Assembly: GCA_000711775.1 (NCBI GenBank)
Contig: ARYC01000126.1
Span: forward strand, 1-64,000
From: Oxytricha trifallax
Taxonomy: Eukaryota > Ciliophora > Spirotrichea > Sporadotrichida > Oxytrichidae
Direction of reading: 5' to 3'
DNA length: 64,000 bases
Made by a program: the position numbers and the translations under genes. Under the pieces are notes generated by a model. It ran no database searches, was not told the origin of the DNA, and was given only the letters and a program-made list of their open reading frames with translations. This document shows, one piece after another, positions 1 through 9,903 of the stretch (its first letter is position 1; each line of letters starts with the position of its first letter).

Positions 1-2355
1 TATCTGGTGAGTTGAGGGGTGGTCGTGGTCACTGCTCTATTTTGACGTCATTCGACGAATTAAAAGTGAAATCATGCATTTTCAAGTGATGGCCACGTGG
101 TCACCGTGGTCATGGTCATTGTCACCATGGGCACGGTCATGGTCACGAGGACCACGGAGGCAGTGACCACGTGACCACGTATCTGGTGAGTTGAGGGGTG
201 GTCGTGGTCTCTGCTCTATTTTGACGTCATTCAACGAATTAACAGTGAATTCATGCATTTTCAAGTAATGGTCACGTGGTCATGGTCATTGTCACAATGG
301 TTGAGGTCTTGGTCACGAGGACCACAGAGGCAGTGAACATGTGATCAGGTATCTGGTGAGTTGAAGTGTGGTCGTGGTCAATGCTCGATTTTGACGTTAA
401 TCGACGATTTAACAGTAAAATCATGCATTGTCAAGTGATGGTCTCGTGGTCAACGTGGTCATGGTCATGGTCACCATGGTCATGGTCATAGTCACGAGGA
501 ACATGGAGGCAGTAAACACGTGATCAGGTATCTTGTGAGTTGAGGGGTGGTCGTGGTCAATGCTCGATTTTGACGTCATTCGACGAACTAACAGTGAAAT
601 CATGCATTTTCAAATGATGGTCATGGAAACGTTCACCATGGTAACAGTCAAGGTCCCGATGACCACGGAGGCAGTAAACATGTGATCAGGTATCTGGTGA
701 GTTGAAAGTTGGTCGTAGTCAATGCTCTATTTTGACGTCATTCGAAATATTAACAGTGAAATCATGCATTTTCAAGTGATGGTCACGTGGTCACCGTGGT
801 CATTGAAATGTTCATCATGGTCACGAGGACCACAGATGCAGTGAACACGTGATCATGTATCTGGTGAGTTGAAAGTTGGTCGTAGTCAATGCTCTATTTT
901 GACGTCATTCGACGAATTAACAGTGAAATCATGCATTTTCAAGTGATGGTCATGTGGTCATGGTCACCATGGTCACGGTTATGGTCACGAGGACCACGGA
1001 GGCAGTGAACACGTGACCACGTATCTTTTGAGTTGAGGGGTGGTCGTGGACACTGCTCTATTTTGACGTCATTCGACGAATTAACAGTGAAATCATGCAT
1101 TTTCAAGTGATGGTCACGTGGTCACCGTGGTCATGGTCATGGTCACCATGGTCACGGTCATAGTCAAGAGGACCACGGAAGCAGTGACCACGTGACCACG
1201 TATCTGGTGAGTTGAGGGGTGGTCGTGGTCACTGCTCTAATTTGAAGTCATTCAACGAATTAACAGTGAAATCATGCATTTTCAAGTGATGGTCACGTGG
1301 TCACCGTGGTCATTGAAATGTTCATCATGGTCAAGGTCATGGTCACGAAGACCACGGAGGCAGTGAACACGTGATCAGGTATCTGGTGAGTTGAAAGATG
1401 GTCAAAGTCAATGCTCTATTTTGACGTCATTTGTCGATTTAACAGTGAAATCATGCATTTTCAAGTGATGGTCACGTGGTCACCGTGATTATTGTCATAG
1501 TCACCATGGTCACGGTCAAAGTTACGCGGAACATGGAGGCAATGATCACGTATCTAATGCGTTGAGGGGTGGTTGTTATCACTGCTCTATTTTGACGTCA
1601 TTCGACGAATTTACAGTGAAATCATGCATATTCAAGTGATGATCACGTGGTCATGGTCATTGTCACAATGGTTGAGGTCTTGGTCACGAGGACCACAGAG
1701 GCAGTGAACATGTGATCAGGTATCTGGTGAGTTGAAGTGTGGTCGTGGTCACTGCTCTATTTTGACGTCATTCGACAAATTAACAGTGAAATCTTGCATT
1801 TTAATGTTATGGTCATTGAAATTTTCACCATGGTAACAGTCAAGGTCCCGAGGACCACGGAGGCAGTAAACATGTGATCAAGTATCTGGTGAGTTGAAAG
1901 TTGGTCGTAGTGAATTCTCTATTTTGACGTCATTCGACGAATTAACAGTGAAATCATGCATTTTCAAGTGATGGTGACGTGGTCACCGTGGTCATTGAAA
2001 TGTTCACCATGGTCAAGGTCATGGTCACGAGGACCACGGAGGCAGTAACCACGTGAACAGGCTTTTAGTGAGTTAATGTGCGATCGTATTCACTACTTAA
2101 TTATGACGTCATTCGACGATTTAACAGTAAAATCATGCATTGTCAAGTGATGGTCTCGTGGTCAACGTGGTCATGGTCATGGTCACCATGGTCACGGTCA
2201 TAATTACGAGGAACATGGAGGCAGTAAACACGTGATCAGGTATCTGGTGATTTGAGGGGTGGTCGTGGTCTCTGCTTTATTTGACGTCATTCGACGAAGT
2301 AACAGTGAAATCATGCATTTTCAAGATATTTTCACGTGGTCACCGTGGTCATGGT
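1..2355. repeat. Tandem satellite, 162-179 bp unit, about 14 copies
   Basis: The unit opens with TATCTGGTGAGTTGA at about 1, 180, 350, 529, 691, 858, 1022, 1201, 1380, 1551, 1721, 1883, 2062 and 2241, so spacing is 162-179 bp. Each unit carries a mostly conserved TTTTGACGTCATTCGACGA core (with the palindrome TGACGTCA) and a variable block built from short GGTCA/CACGTG/CCATGG-type words. Length differences come mainly from gain or loss of those short words. The array starts before the window and ends abruptly near 2355. It is clearly richer in G+C than the flanking DNA. No coding role is seen; 60-residue open frames within it are by-products of the repeat. Confidence 0.95.
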
Positions 2356-2435
2356 CTCCTTGTTATCTTAAGTTATACGTCGATAAAACCGTTAAATTCT
2401 TATTAATATAACTATATACAAATATTATATAAATA

Positions 2436-2826
2436 CATTTGAATTTGGTAAATTAATTATAATTTAATTAAATATAAATCAAAATCGTGTCAGTTAGAGT
2501 TGGCCATTTTGAACAATCTTGGGCTCATTCGATAGAGAATTCAAAATTAGCTGGACTTTACTATTGGCGGTACTATTTTATCGTATCAAAGGAGCGAGAT
2601 AATTCCACTTTAATTTAACTCATCTTAATTCATTTAATTATACCCTCACATTAAAGTCGAGTTATCTCGCTTGAGCGATGCGGTAAAATAGTACCGCCAA
2701 TAGTAAAGTCCAGCTAATTTGAATTCTCTATCGAATGAGCCCAAGATCCTTTAAATTGGTCAACTTTAACTGCCCGATTTTGATTTATATTTAATTAAAT
2801 TATAATTAATTTTCCAAATTCAAATG
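2436..2826. mobile_element. Foldback (MITE-like) element, copy 1
   Basis: This is a near-perfect palindrome of about 391 bp. The left arm begins CATTTGAATTTGG and the right arm ends CCAAATTCAAATG. The arms pair across almost their whole length (for example TAGCTGGACTTTACTATTGG against CCAATAGTAAAGTCCAGCTA), leaving only a short AT-rich loop near 2610-2640. There is no coding capacity. Length, end sequence (CATTTG...CAAATG) and internal blocks (GAGAATTCAAA, ACTATTGG, GCGAGATAA, ACTTTAAT) match the second copy at 3003-3394, so this is a family rather than a chance hairpin. Target duplications are not clear. Confidence 0.85.
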
Positions 2827-3002
2827 AATTTCTACAATAGTATAATAATATTCTAAGATGAATATTTTAATTCTTTTAATGGAGTTGCTCAGGGAAGCAG
2901 AATAACCCCAATGTTTCTCTATATTAAATTACTTGATGTGTTGAATTCCCATTAAGAATTATTATCCTTAATAAGATAAGGAAAACTTATATTGTAGGAA
3001 TA

Positions 3003-3394
3003 CATTTGATTTGGGAAAAATAAAATAAAATTAATTTTATTTAAATATAATTCGTGGTAGTTAACTTTCTGGAAACCTAGACAATTTGGTACTTGTTCGA
3101 TTGAGAATTCATAACTAGCTGGATTTTTCTATTGGCTTTCCCCTCTATAGCATCCCTAGAGCGATATAACTCGACTTTAATTTTGGAAGATTTGTTTAGT
3201 TGATTTAATTGCCAAAATTAATGTCGAGTTATCTCGCCTTAGGGATGCTATAGAGGGGAAAGCCAATAGTAAGTCCAGCTAGTTTTGAATTCTCTATAGA
3301 ACCAGTACTATATTGTCTAGGTTTCCAAATAGTTAACTGCCACGAATTATATTTAAATCAAATTAATTTTATTTTATTTTTCCCAAATCAAATG
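3003..3394. mobile_element. Foldback (MITE-like) element, copy 2
   Basis: This 392 bp palindrome runs from CATTTGATTTGGG to CCCAAATCAAATG. It has long arms (for example GGCTTTCCCCTCTATAGCAT against ATGCTATAGAGGGGAAAGCC) and a loop near 3185-3215. Pairing continues a few bases beyond the ends (TATTGTAGGAATA against the CTACAATA side), so the true termini may lie near 2990 and 3407. It shares end motifs, length and the GCGATATAACTCGACTTTAAT block with copy 1, but the mid-arm sequences differ, which suggests an old or rapidly changing family. No open frame is present, so mobilisation would need a transposase supplied elsewhere. Confidence 0.85.
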
Positions 3395-3599
3395 TTTTTC
3401 TACAATAGCCTTTGCAGAAGATATTATAATAAATATTAAGGACCAACAATAATTCAAAAAGATCTTGGATGTTCAGATAGATTGAAACATCGCACAATTT
3501 GAAATTAAACACAAAAAAGATATTTTCTTGAGTGACGCCAAATAATTTGAACAAATTCAATAAATAGAAGAAATTCAAAAAATTAAGGAAGAAAAATTC

Positions 3600-4934
3600 C
3601 TTGGAATAAAAAACTTTAATCTTAAATACTCAATAGATGCTGAGAAAGCCTTTGAATGAGATGAATACCAGTTCGGATTATCGAACAATTCGTGATATAA
3701 TAATGGTATCGTAGATTAGATCACTGTTGATTTATAAATGCACTTCACACATTTCAACCAAATATGTAAAAGTAGAGGAAATTGGCGAAATGGAAACATA
3801 GCCGAATAGAATAGCATTTAGAACCCCAAGAGATATTCCTAACCAAATCCTGAGGAATGTAACACAATTAAAAGAAATTAACAATGCAGATATCATAATG
3901 TAATTAGTTCATAATAACACAAAGAAAATAAGACATGACATGGGTGAGTACTGGAGTAGAAATTTAAGCTAAAGTCAAGTCCATCAAAACAAAGTCAAAC
4001 TATATAAAAGTAAAAAATTATTTATTACAAAAAATGTAATCGATACGATGATGGCAATCATCTAAGGGAGGACACTCGTGAATTATAGGATGAGCCACTA
4101 TTGCAATATCTAAAAAACTTTTGTAGATAAAAACTATATGAGGAATTCCAATCTAATCCATCAGGGAGGAGACCCAACAAGATTTTCAAATTTAATTAGA
4201 GAAAACAGACTAATAGACCTAGATGACAAAATACAAATTGAAATTCTAGAAATATGACCTGGCTTGATGAATGGATAAGAGGACTAGAGCTCCAGGAGTA
4301 CTACCAAAAAGTTAGAAAACTTTTCAGAGTATCGTATATATGGAAGATTAAAATTCAACTCAATGGAGAAAATCAAAATGAGGATTGATGAGCATTGAAT
4401 ATCCAAAACAGAGAAGAGAAATAATAGTGAAAAATACTCATATAAGAAAGTAAAATGCCAGAGAAATCAGAGTTAAAATTAAAATTAATTAATTAAACAG
4501 AGAGAAACAAAATAAACTATAAAGAGAAAAATGGAAAATAAATCACATAGAAGGTCAACATCAATAAAAGAGCTACAGAAGTAACAGGTACGCCAATAGC
4601 CTTGTAAACAAATAATGTAAGAGAAAAATTTTGGGAGAAGGTGAAAGAGATTCAATATTACCATAGAGATAGAAGCAGAGACTTAGATGCACTGGGAGCA
4701 GAGGAGGAAAAGAAAAGAGAAGTTCCATTGAACAAATAAATAGGATTCAAGAGCAAACTGAAGATTGGGCAAACAAACCCAAGTAAGAAAATTGGGGAAT
4801 CATAAAAACAGAGAGTTGAGTTCAACAAACATGTAGATGTAACTGAGTGTATTCAAGGGGACCATATGGCGCTTAAACATCTTATCAATCTTTCTGAGGT
4901 GGCATGTCACGTATTTAACAAAATCATCCATGCA
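3600..4934 (+). pseudogene. Decayed coding-like DNA, left of the Merlin insertion
   Basis: With the ciliate code the plus strand holds several open stretches of clearly protein-like composition, for example around 3770-4090 and 4150-4330 (including WLDEWIRGLELQEYY). It is broken in several places and I do not recognise the family. Purine-rich composition and codon texture resemble those at 6469-7590, so both flanks are probably halves of one old element or gene that a Merlin transposon later entered. No reverse transcriptase, integrase, capsid or tyrosine recombinase motif was recognised, so no class is assigned. Confidence 0.4.
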
Positions 4935-4942
4935 AAAAAAGG

Positions 4943-5025
4943 GGAAAGTCTAAGTCGGTGGCAGACAAAAAGAAATTTTTACCAAAAATCACAAATTGAT
5001 GCTTAATATAAAAAAAGTTTTCAAT
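4943..5025 (+). repeat. Merlin left terminal inverted repeat
   Basis: About 75-80 bp from the left end pair with the right end: TAAGTCGGTGGCAGACAAAA, then ACCAAAAATCA and GATGCTTAATATAAAAAAAG recur in reverse complement at 6311-6430. Such long, slightly imperfect repeats fit a transposon end rather than a promoter hairpin. Confidence 0.8.
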
Positions 5026-5157
5026 CAAATAATAAATATTTGAATTGTTGTATCTAAAAATTTATTTTAAAATGTAGGTTATTATTTTAATATAATAGAT
5101 ATAGAAATGTAAAGGCAAAAAAGAAATTCAGATATTGTAAAAACATCTAAATTAATA

Positions 5158-6308
5158 ATGGATGTAATGAGTTTTATCAAAGATATATAAAATGTAATTG
5201 CAGATCTATAAGAAACTGACATTTTAGAAAATGACCTAATATGTTAAGTATGCCGATAGTATATGATGTTAACCAAAAGAAAAGATGCACCAGATGAAGT
5301 TGAATACTAATGTAAACGACCATGCAGGAGGATAAAATAAATTTAATCACTATTTATGTTTCGCAAGCATCAACAACCAATATCAGCATGGTATTTATTG
5401 GTATTTCACTATTTTGCAATGGGATACAGTTCTTCCCAAACAAAGTACAATTTAAATATGTACAATTACAAATTAAATCAGAAATTAATCAAGAATATAT
5501 TCTAAGATATTAGAAAAAAGATAGCTAAGTATATGGAGATTTCTCACATCTAAGATGAAAATGAAATACTTAATGGTGATATTGAAGTAGATGAAAGTTT
5601 ATTTACTCATGGAAAATTCTTGCATGATGAAGGCTAAATTAAAATTAAGTAGGAAATATGAGAGTTGAAAGGCAAATTTGGGTATTCGGTATGATAGAAA
5701 GAAATTCTAAGAAAGCAAAAGTTTTTATTGTTAAAGACAGAACTAGAGATACTTTATGGGTGCTAATACACTAATATTCTTAAGTAGGATCGACTATACA
5801 TCACGATGGATTTAGTTCATATTAAAATATGCATTTTTCATAAGCAGGATTATACAATAAAAAATATATTCATGAAGAACTCAAATAAAATTTATTAAAT
5901 CAATAATAAGATAAAGATGATGAAGATGACGATGAAGATGAAGATGAAGATGACGATGATGATGAAGATGACGATGATGATGAAGATGACGATGATGATG
6001 AAGATGACGATGATGATGAAAATGAAGAAAATAAATTTGAAGATGTTGAAATGCAAGATGATAGTGAGAATAGCAATGCAAATGTAAGACCTAGAAATTT
6101 TAGAGGAACAAATTAAATTGAAAGGTTATGGTTTTAACTCAAAAGATATATTAAAAATATTTATAGTACGGTAAGTGATGAAAATTTGCATGATTTTTTA
6201 ATGGAAGCAGTATGGAGAAGACATATAAAAATCAATTAATAAAGGGCAAATGAATCTTAATCTGAGATATTTAACTAGTTAGTAATTAATTAACAATTCT
6301 TTGATTGA
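5158..6308 (+). CDS. Merlin/IS1016-type DDE transposase, one frameshift
   Basis: DDE transposase that would cut and paste the surrounding element. Read with TAA/TAG as Gln from ATG 5158. An N-terminal zinc ribbon is visible (CxxC at residues 29/32, CxxxC at 52/56), then the first catalytic Asp in EVDES (residue 145, base 5590). A frame change of one or two bases lies near 5650-5660. The downstream frame continues as RQIWVFGMIER, DRTRDTL and GSTIHHDGF (second Asp, base 5805) and reaches NQIERLWFQLKRYI, holding the catalytic Glu (base 6120), then TGA at 6306. This motif order is that of the IS1595/IS1016/Merlin group. Between the second Asp and the Glu lies an unusual run of about 40 Asp/Glu residues. 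Only the single shift separates it from a full frame, so it is a young or barely inactivated copy. Confidence 0.8.
5949..6020 (+). repeat. 18 bp coding minisatellite (acidic linker), 4 copies
   Basis: GATGACGATGATGATGAA is repeated four times in tandem (starts 5949, 5967, 5985, 6003), flanked by further GAT/GAA triplets from about 5914 to 6030. It encodes the Asp/Glu-rich linker between the second Asp and the Glu of the transposase. Confidence 0.9.
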
Positions 6309-6310
6309 AA

Positions 6311-6460
6311 CTTTTTTTATATTAAGCATCCATTTATGATTTTTGGTAAAAAAATCATATTTTATTTTTTAACATCGACATAGAATTTTTAAAAAATTTT
6401 TTTTGTCTGCCACTGACTTAGGATTTCGAAAAAATTCTGCCACCGACTTAGATCCCCCCC
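6311..6460 (-). repeat. Merlin right terminal inverted repeat, with a doubled end motif
   Basis: Read on the minus strand this end begins with seven G, then ATCTAAGTCGGTGGCAG. About 30 bp further in a second, slightly changed copy occurs (TAAGTCAGTGGCAGAC), followed by the stretch that matches the left repeat. The outer copy looks like a local duplication of the end, making this repeat about 60 bp longer than the left one. Confidence 0.75.
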
Positions 6461-6468
6461 AAAAAAGG

Positions 6469-7590
6469 ATGAAAATCTATGACCTCGAGGATGGTGACGA
6501 TCGTATATGACCAAGCACAAGAACCAAGATAGAAAAGGCACTAATAAGAAAGTTCAAAGACAGAAAAGACGCTAGACAGAGAGGAGTCAGGGAGAAAAAA
6601 CTGTGGTCTAAAAAACAAGATCAACATTGGAGATAGATAAACTACGAGTGGCAACACATTAGTCTATTTTCAGGTAGACACATCTAGGAGGAAACTCTGG
6701 AAGTTTGCATTAAGTTGATAGAGGAGGTACAGTTCAATATGAACAGAGTAACACAGATGATCATGCCACCTATCGTCCTGAATGACAATGGAATAGTCTA
6801 GATAGAAAAGAGTAGATAGATGAACTGGAAGATAGAAAATAATAAATTCTGGAGAAAATATGAGGATACAGTGGGGATCATAATACCGGTAAGCTGCCAA
6901 AGCAAAATCAAAAATTGCTTCATGACAGAAGAGATTAACCTAAACCAAGTAACGAATCAAGTCGCAGACCGGAAGATTGTGTGGTAATGGCAATCTTAAT
7001 CGCAAATCACCTAGCACTTTAACTCTATGGAAAACCAGTGTTCCAGATTTTTGCGAAAGATTGGTTCAACATGTATTTATACTGCTTGATGTTAAATCTG
7101 GAAGTTGGGTACATCAAAATGGAAATCAGGAAGTCAGGCATTACGATAGAAAAACAATAATTCGTGAAATGGAAAAAAGCAGCACGGAACTCTGTGAACA
7201 TATTGATCAAAAATTTGACACGGAGATTGTGAACAAACAATCACACATAGACTAATGGGAAGAATTAGTTTATTAAAAAACGCCCAGATATCCCAAATTG
7301 AAAAAAAGGAGGGTAAAATAGAGGATAAATTTAGCAAGCTCTGGGAAGACCTGGCAAAGATTGAATGGTACCTCTCAAATGATGGAACAAATTAACCTAA
7401 GTCAAATGCAGCAATCCAAGAAAGCGTGAAAGTGGTCAAAGAACAAAATGGAGTTGAGGCAAGCGATTAACATTCCTAGGGTGGAAGAATGAGCGGAAGT
7501 CATAACAAAAGAAGTGGGATCGGAGAAGATTTAAAATATCATTAAGGAGCAAGTGAAGGGACACAACTTTCAGGGTAAATAATAACATTG
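6469..7590 (+). pseudogene. Decayed coding-like DNA, right of the Merlin insertion
   Basis: In the ciliate code about 6520-6985 on the plus strand is one long open stretch with protein-like composition (for example KLIEEVQFNMNRV, QMIMPPIVLNDNGIV, NNKFWRKYEDTVGIIIPV). Further stretches continue to about 7370 (YGKPVFQIFAKDWFNMYLY). The frame is broken in a few places. The family is not recognised. It is probably the continuation of the region left of the Merlin element. It ends shortly before a TAAC microsatellite, which could be the tail of a non-LTR element, but no reverse transcriptase motif was seen to back this. Confidence 0.4.
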
Positions 7591-7652
7591 ATTTCAGGTG
7601 CACAAATTTATTATTTTTATTTTTTTATTTTATATATACTTACCTAAGTGAT

Positions 7653-7683
<31 letters not shown>
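7653..7683. repeat. (TAAC)n microsatellite
   Basis: About 7.5 copies of TAAC in tandem. A shorter run of the same word occurs near 12973. It may be slippage DNA or the 3' tail of the decayed element to its left. Confidence 0.9.
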
Positions 7684-8600
7684 ATAGTAGTAAAGAATAG
7701 AATTATATAATTGTAAGAGCCAAAAAGTATTCTTTCATTAAGAAGTAAAATAATACAATTTTTAAAAGTGAATAAAAGTTCATAAATTAATTTAGGCATT
7801 TAAAAATATAAAGAAAAGAAGAAAGCTACTTCGATTAAATATTCTTTTTAAATTAAAATATCAAACTATATATAACTACTCATTAAATTATCACCAAAAG
7901 GTGCTTATAATTTATGCAAATCTCTAGAGTTTATTCGTCACTCTACTAAAAAAGAATAACCTTAAAATATTTATATTATCTTATGACGTTTCATTAGGAA
8001 TTCTTAGTTTTTTATCACGTAATATGGAAATTAAATAGTAATAAAATGATATCCTTTTAATTATGAATGATTATCCTTTAAAAATTAATTATACTATCAA
8101 TTAAACATTCTAGGAAACTACAAATGTAAATAACAAATTTATACTTTTTTTTAAATAATTATTAAACTAAATTTATCTTATCTTTATGAAATCCAAATTG
8201 ACCATGAGAGTCATCTAAATATGTTTAAATAAATTTGCCTTTTAAATTAATTTTAAATGAAATTGGCGAAATTAATAATGTATTAAGTTGTTACTATGGC
8301 TTTCTTCTAGCAATTCAATATATTTCTTTAAATTGGATTTTATTAATGGCTTGATATATATTTTAAAAAGTGATATGATTAAATAAAATTAGGATATTTT
8401 TAGATTCATACAATTTTTGTGGATTTATTTTTAAGAGTTGACTGCGATCTCTTATTTAAAATATTTGCTTCGTGTGATTAAGGGATATTTTTATATAATT
8501 AGTTCGAGCGGTAGTATTTTGAGTGACAAAATAAACATTAGTATTATCTAAAATATGAATTAGTTAAGTAAAATAAGAAAATAAAAAAAATTTACTTACT
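7684..8600. other. AT-rich DNA without recognisable genes
   Basis: Very AT-rich sequence. No motif-bearing frame in the ciliate or standard code, and no RNA gene or clear repeat was seen on either strand. Confidence 0.6.
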
Positions 8601-8760
8601 TATTTACTAGTGGCGTCTGGTGTGATCTCTTATGTTACAAATGCTCTTGAAACTCTTTGCACAAATTTTACATTGAAACAGAGTCTCTCCACTATGTTCC
8701 TCTATGAACTTTTTGAGATTTCTTTTTTTTAAAAAAAAGGCTTCTAAAATAGGACATAAG
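8601..8760 (-). pseudogene. C2H2 zinc-finger gene fragment
   Basis: On the minus strand 8678-8610 encodes FQCKICAKSF followed by a 12-residue spacing to HTRRH, a textbook C2H2 finger (CxxC, conserved Phe, HxxxH). It is preceded by EEHSGET, which matches the H-TGEKP-type linker between fingers. The preceding finger (about 8700-8760) is recognisable only by KKRNLKKFIEEH and has lost clear Cys pairs. No start, stop or further fingers are visible, so this is a relic or an isolated gene segment. Such fingers bind DNA or RNA in intact proteins. Whether it comes from a host gene or from a transposon-encoded zinc-finger protein cannot be decided here. Confidence 0.65.
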
Positions 8761-9900
8761 ACCCTCTTTTAATTATATTTTATTTTATTTGCGGATTAAT
8801 TCTGAGATAACTATAATAATTTCTTGAGTCTTTTCTGGCTTATCTGAATGTCGAAGATCATTTAAATGATTATGAGCATCTCATGCTGTTAAGATCACAA
8901 CAAATTGAAGAATTGCTGGCAACAAAAATAAATAATTATTAACAGTTTAAAATAAACCAACAATATTATACTATATTATATTTCAAATATTACTTTATAA
9001 AATATTAAATTCTTTCAATTATTCTTAAAAAGTAAATAAATATATGGTATTAATAGTTTTAGGTGAATAACTTTGTATTGAGCAGTTAGATTCATATTTT
9101 GCAGTAGAGATTTTAGATTTTAAGGGATAAGTAGAGTAGAAATATGCCATCTAAAATATCTATCTCTGTCCACCTTGCATATAAAATATTCAATAAATTA
9201 AATATATATTATAGCTTCTACTAAAAAAAAATACGAATGTATTTAGGATTACTCTTTAAAAGAAGATTAATTAAGAAAAATAAATCTTAAATGTGAATGT
9301 AAAAAAGATCTTTATTTTATTATTAAGCTTGGGTGGGAAGTTCCCTTAAAAATATATTATATTTATAAATTTCACAAAATCTTTAACATCAAAAATGAAT
9401 TAATTATTTATTATCTATCATCCAATATCATTTCTACTTTGATAAAGATTTTGAATTTTAATGATAAGCACACTAATTATTTATAAAAAAAGTTAGTTTA
9501 GCATTTTTTATGATATAATAACACAAAGAATAAATATAAAAAATTGAAAATTACATATTAGAAAAGTTATTTGATATATGGGAATGGCAATTGAACTTGG
9601 GTTCTACATTTTACTAGTGTTTTTATTGCCAAATAATAAATATTTGAATGTTAGGGCAGGAAACTTCCGAAAAGGGGCAAGAAAAACCCCCCTTTAAGCT
9701 TTATTAACATTTTATTTTTATGATTAAGAGTATTATTTGATTGGAAGCTAAAGAAAAGAACTAGCTATTTTATTATATAAAAGAATGTTAAAAATAGGAT
9801 GAATGTAAAATATACAAATACATAAATGTTTTATTAATTTAATTGTGCAATTTTTGAAATAGAAAAATAATCAGCGATTGAGATATAATAATATGCATTT
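8761..9900. other. AT-rich DNA without recognisable genes
   Basis: No convincing frames. A G/C-run patch (AGGGCAGGAAACTTCC, then GGGGCAAG and CCCCCC) near 9653-9695 stands out from the AT background but has no assigned role. Confidence 0.55.
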
Positions 9901-9903
9901 ATT

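Larger units (their letters stand above)
4943..6460 (+). mobile_element. Merlin-type DNA transposon, nearly whole
   Basis: This element of about 1.5 kb has terminal inverted repeats whose core is TCTAAGTCGGTGGCAG on the left and CTGCCACCGACTTAGA on the right, starting with runs of G. It carries a single transposase gene of the IS1016/IS1595 (eukaryotic Merlin) type. AAAAAAGG lies on both sides (4935-4942 and 6461-6468) and fits the 8-9 bp target duplication typical of Merlin. The right end carries a second, inner copy of the terminal motif (near 6409-6420). It sits inside older decayed coding DNA. Structure, both ends and a largely intact gene suggest recent arrival. It is presumably removed with germline-limited DNA in the developing macronucleus (inference). 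Confidence 0.85.

Noticed and set aside
82-603. Two 60-residue minus-strand frames in the first satellite
   Set aside because: Low-complexity by-products of the 162-179 bp repeat; the unit length does not preserve a frame.
5881-6081. Histidine-rich minus-strand frame
   Set aside because: Antisense of the GAT/GAA repeat in the transposase.
9640-9700. Telomere-like C-rich patch
   Set aside because: It holds a run of six C and a GGGG but no CCCCAAAA repeat, so it is not a telomere or telomere-bearing transposon end.
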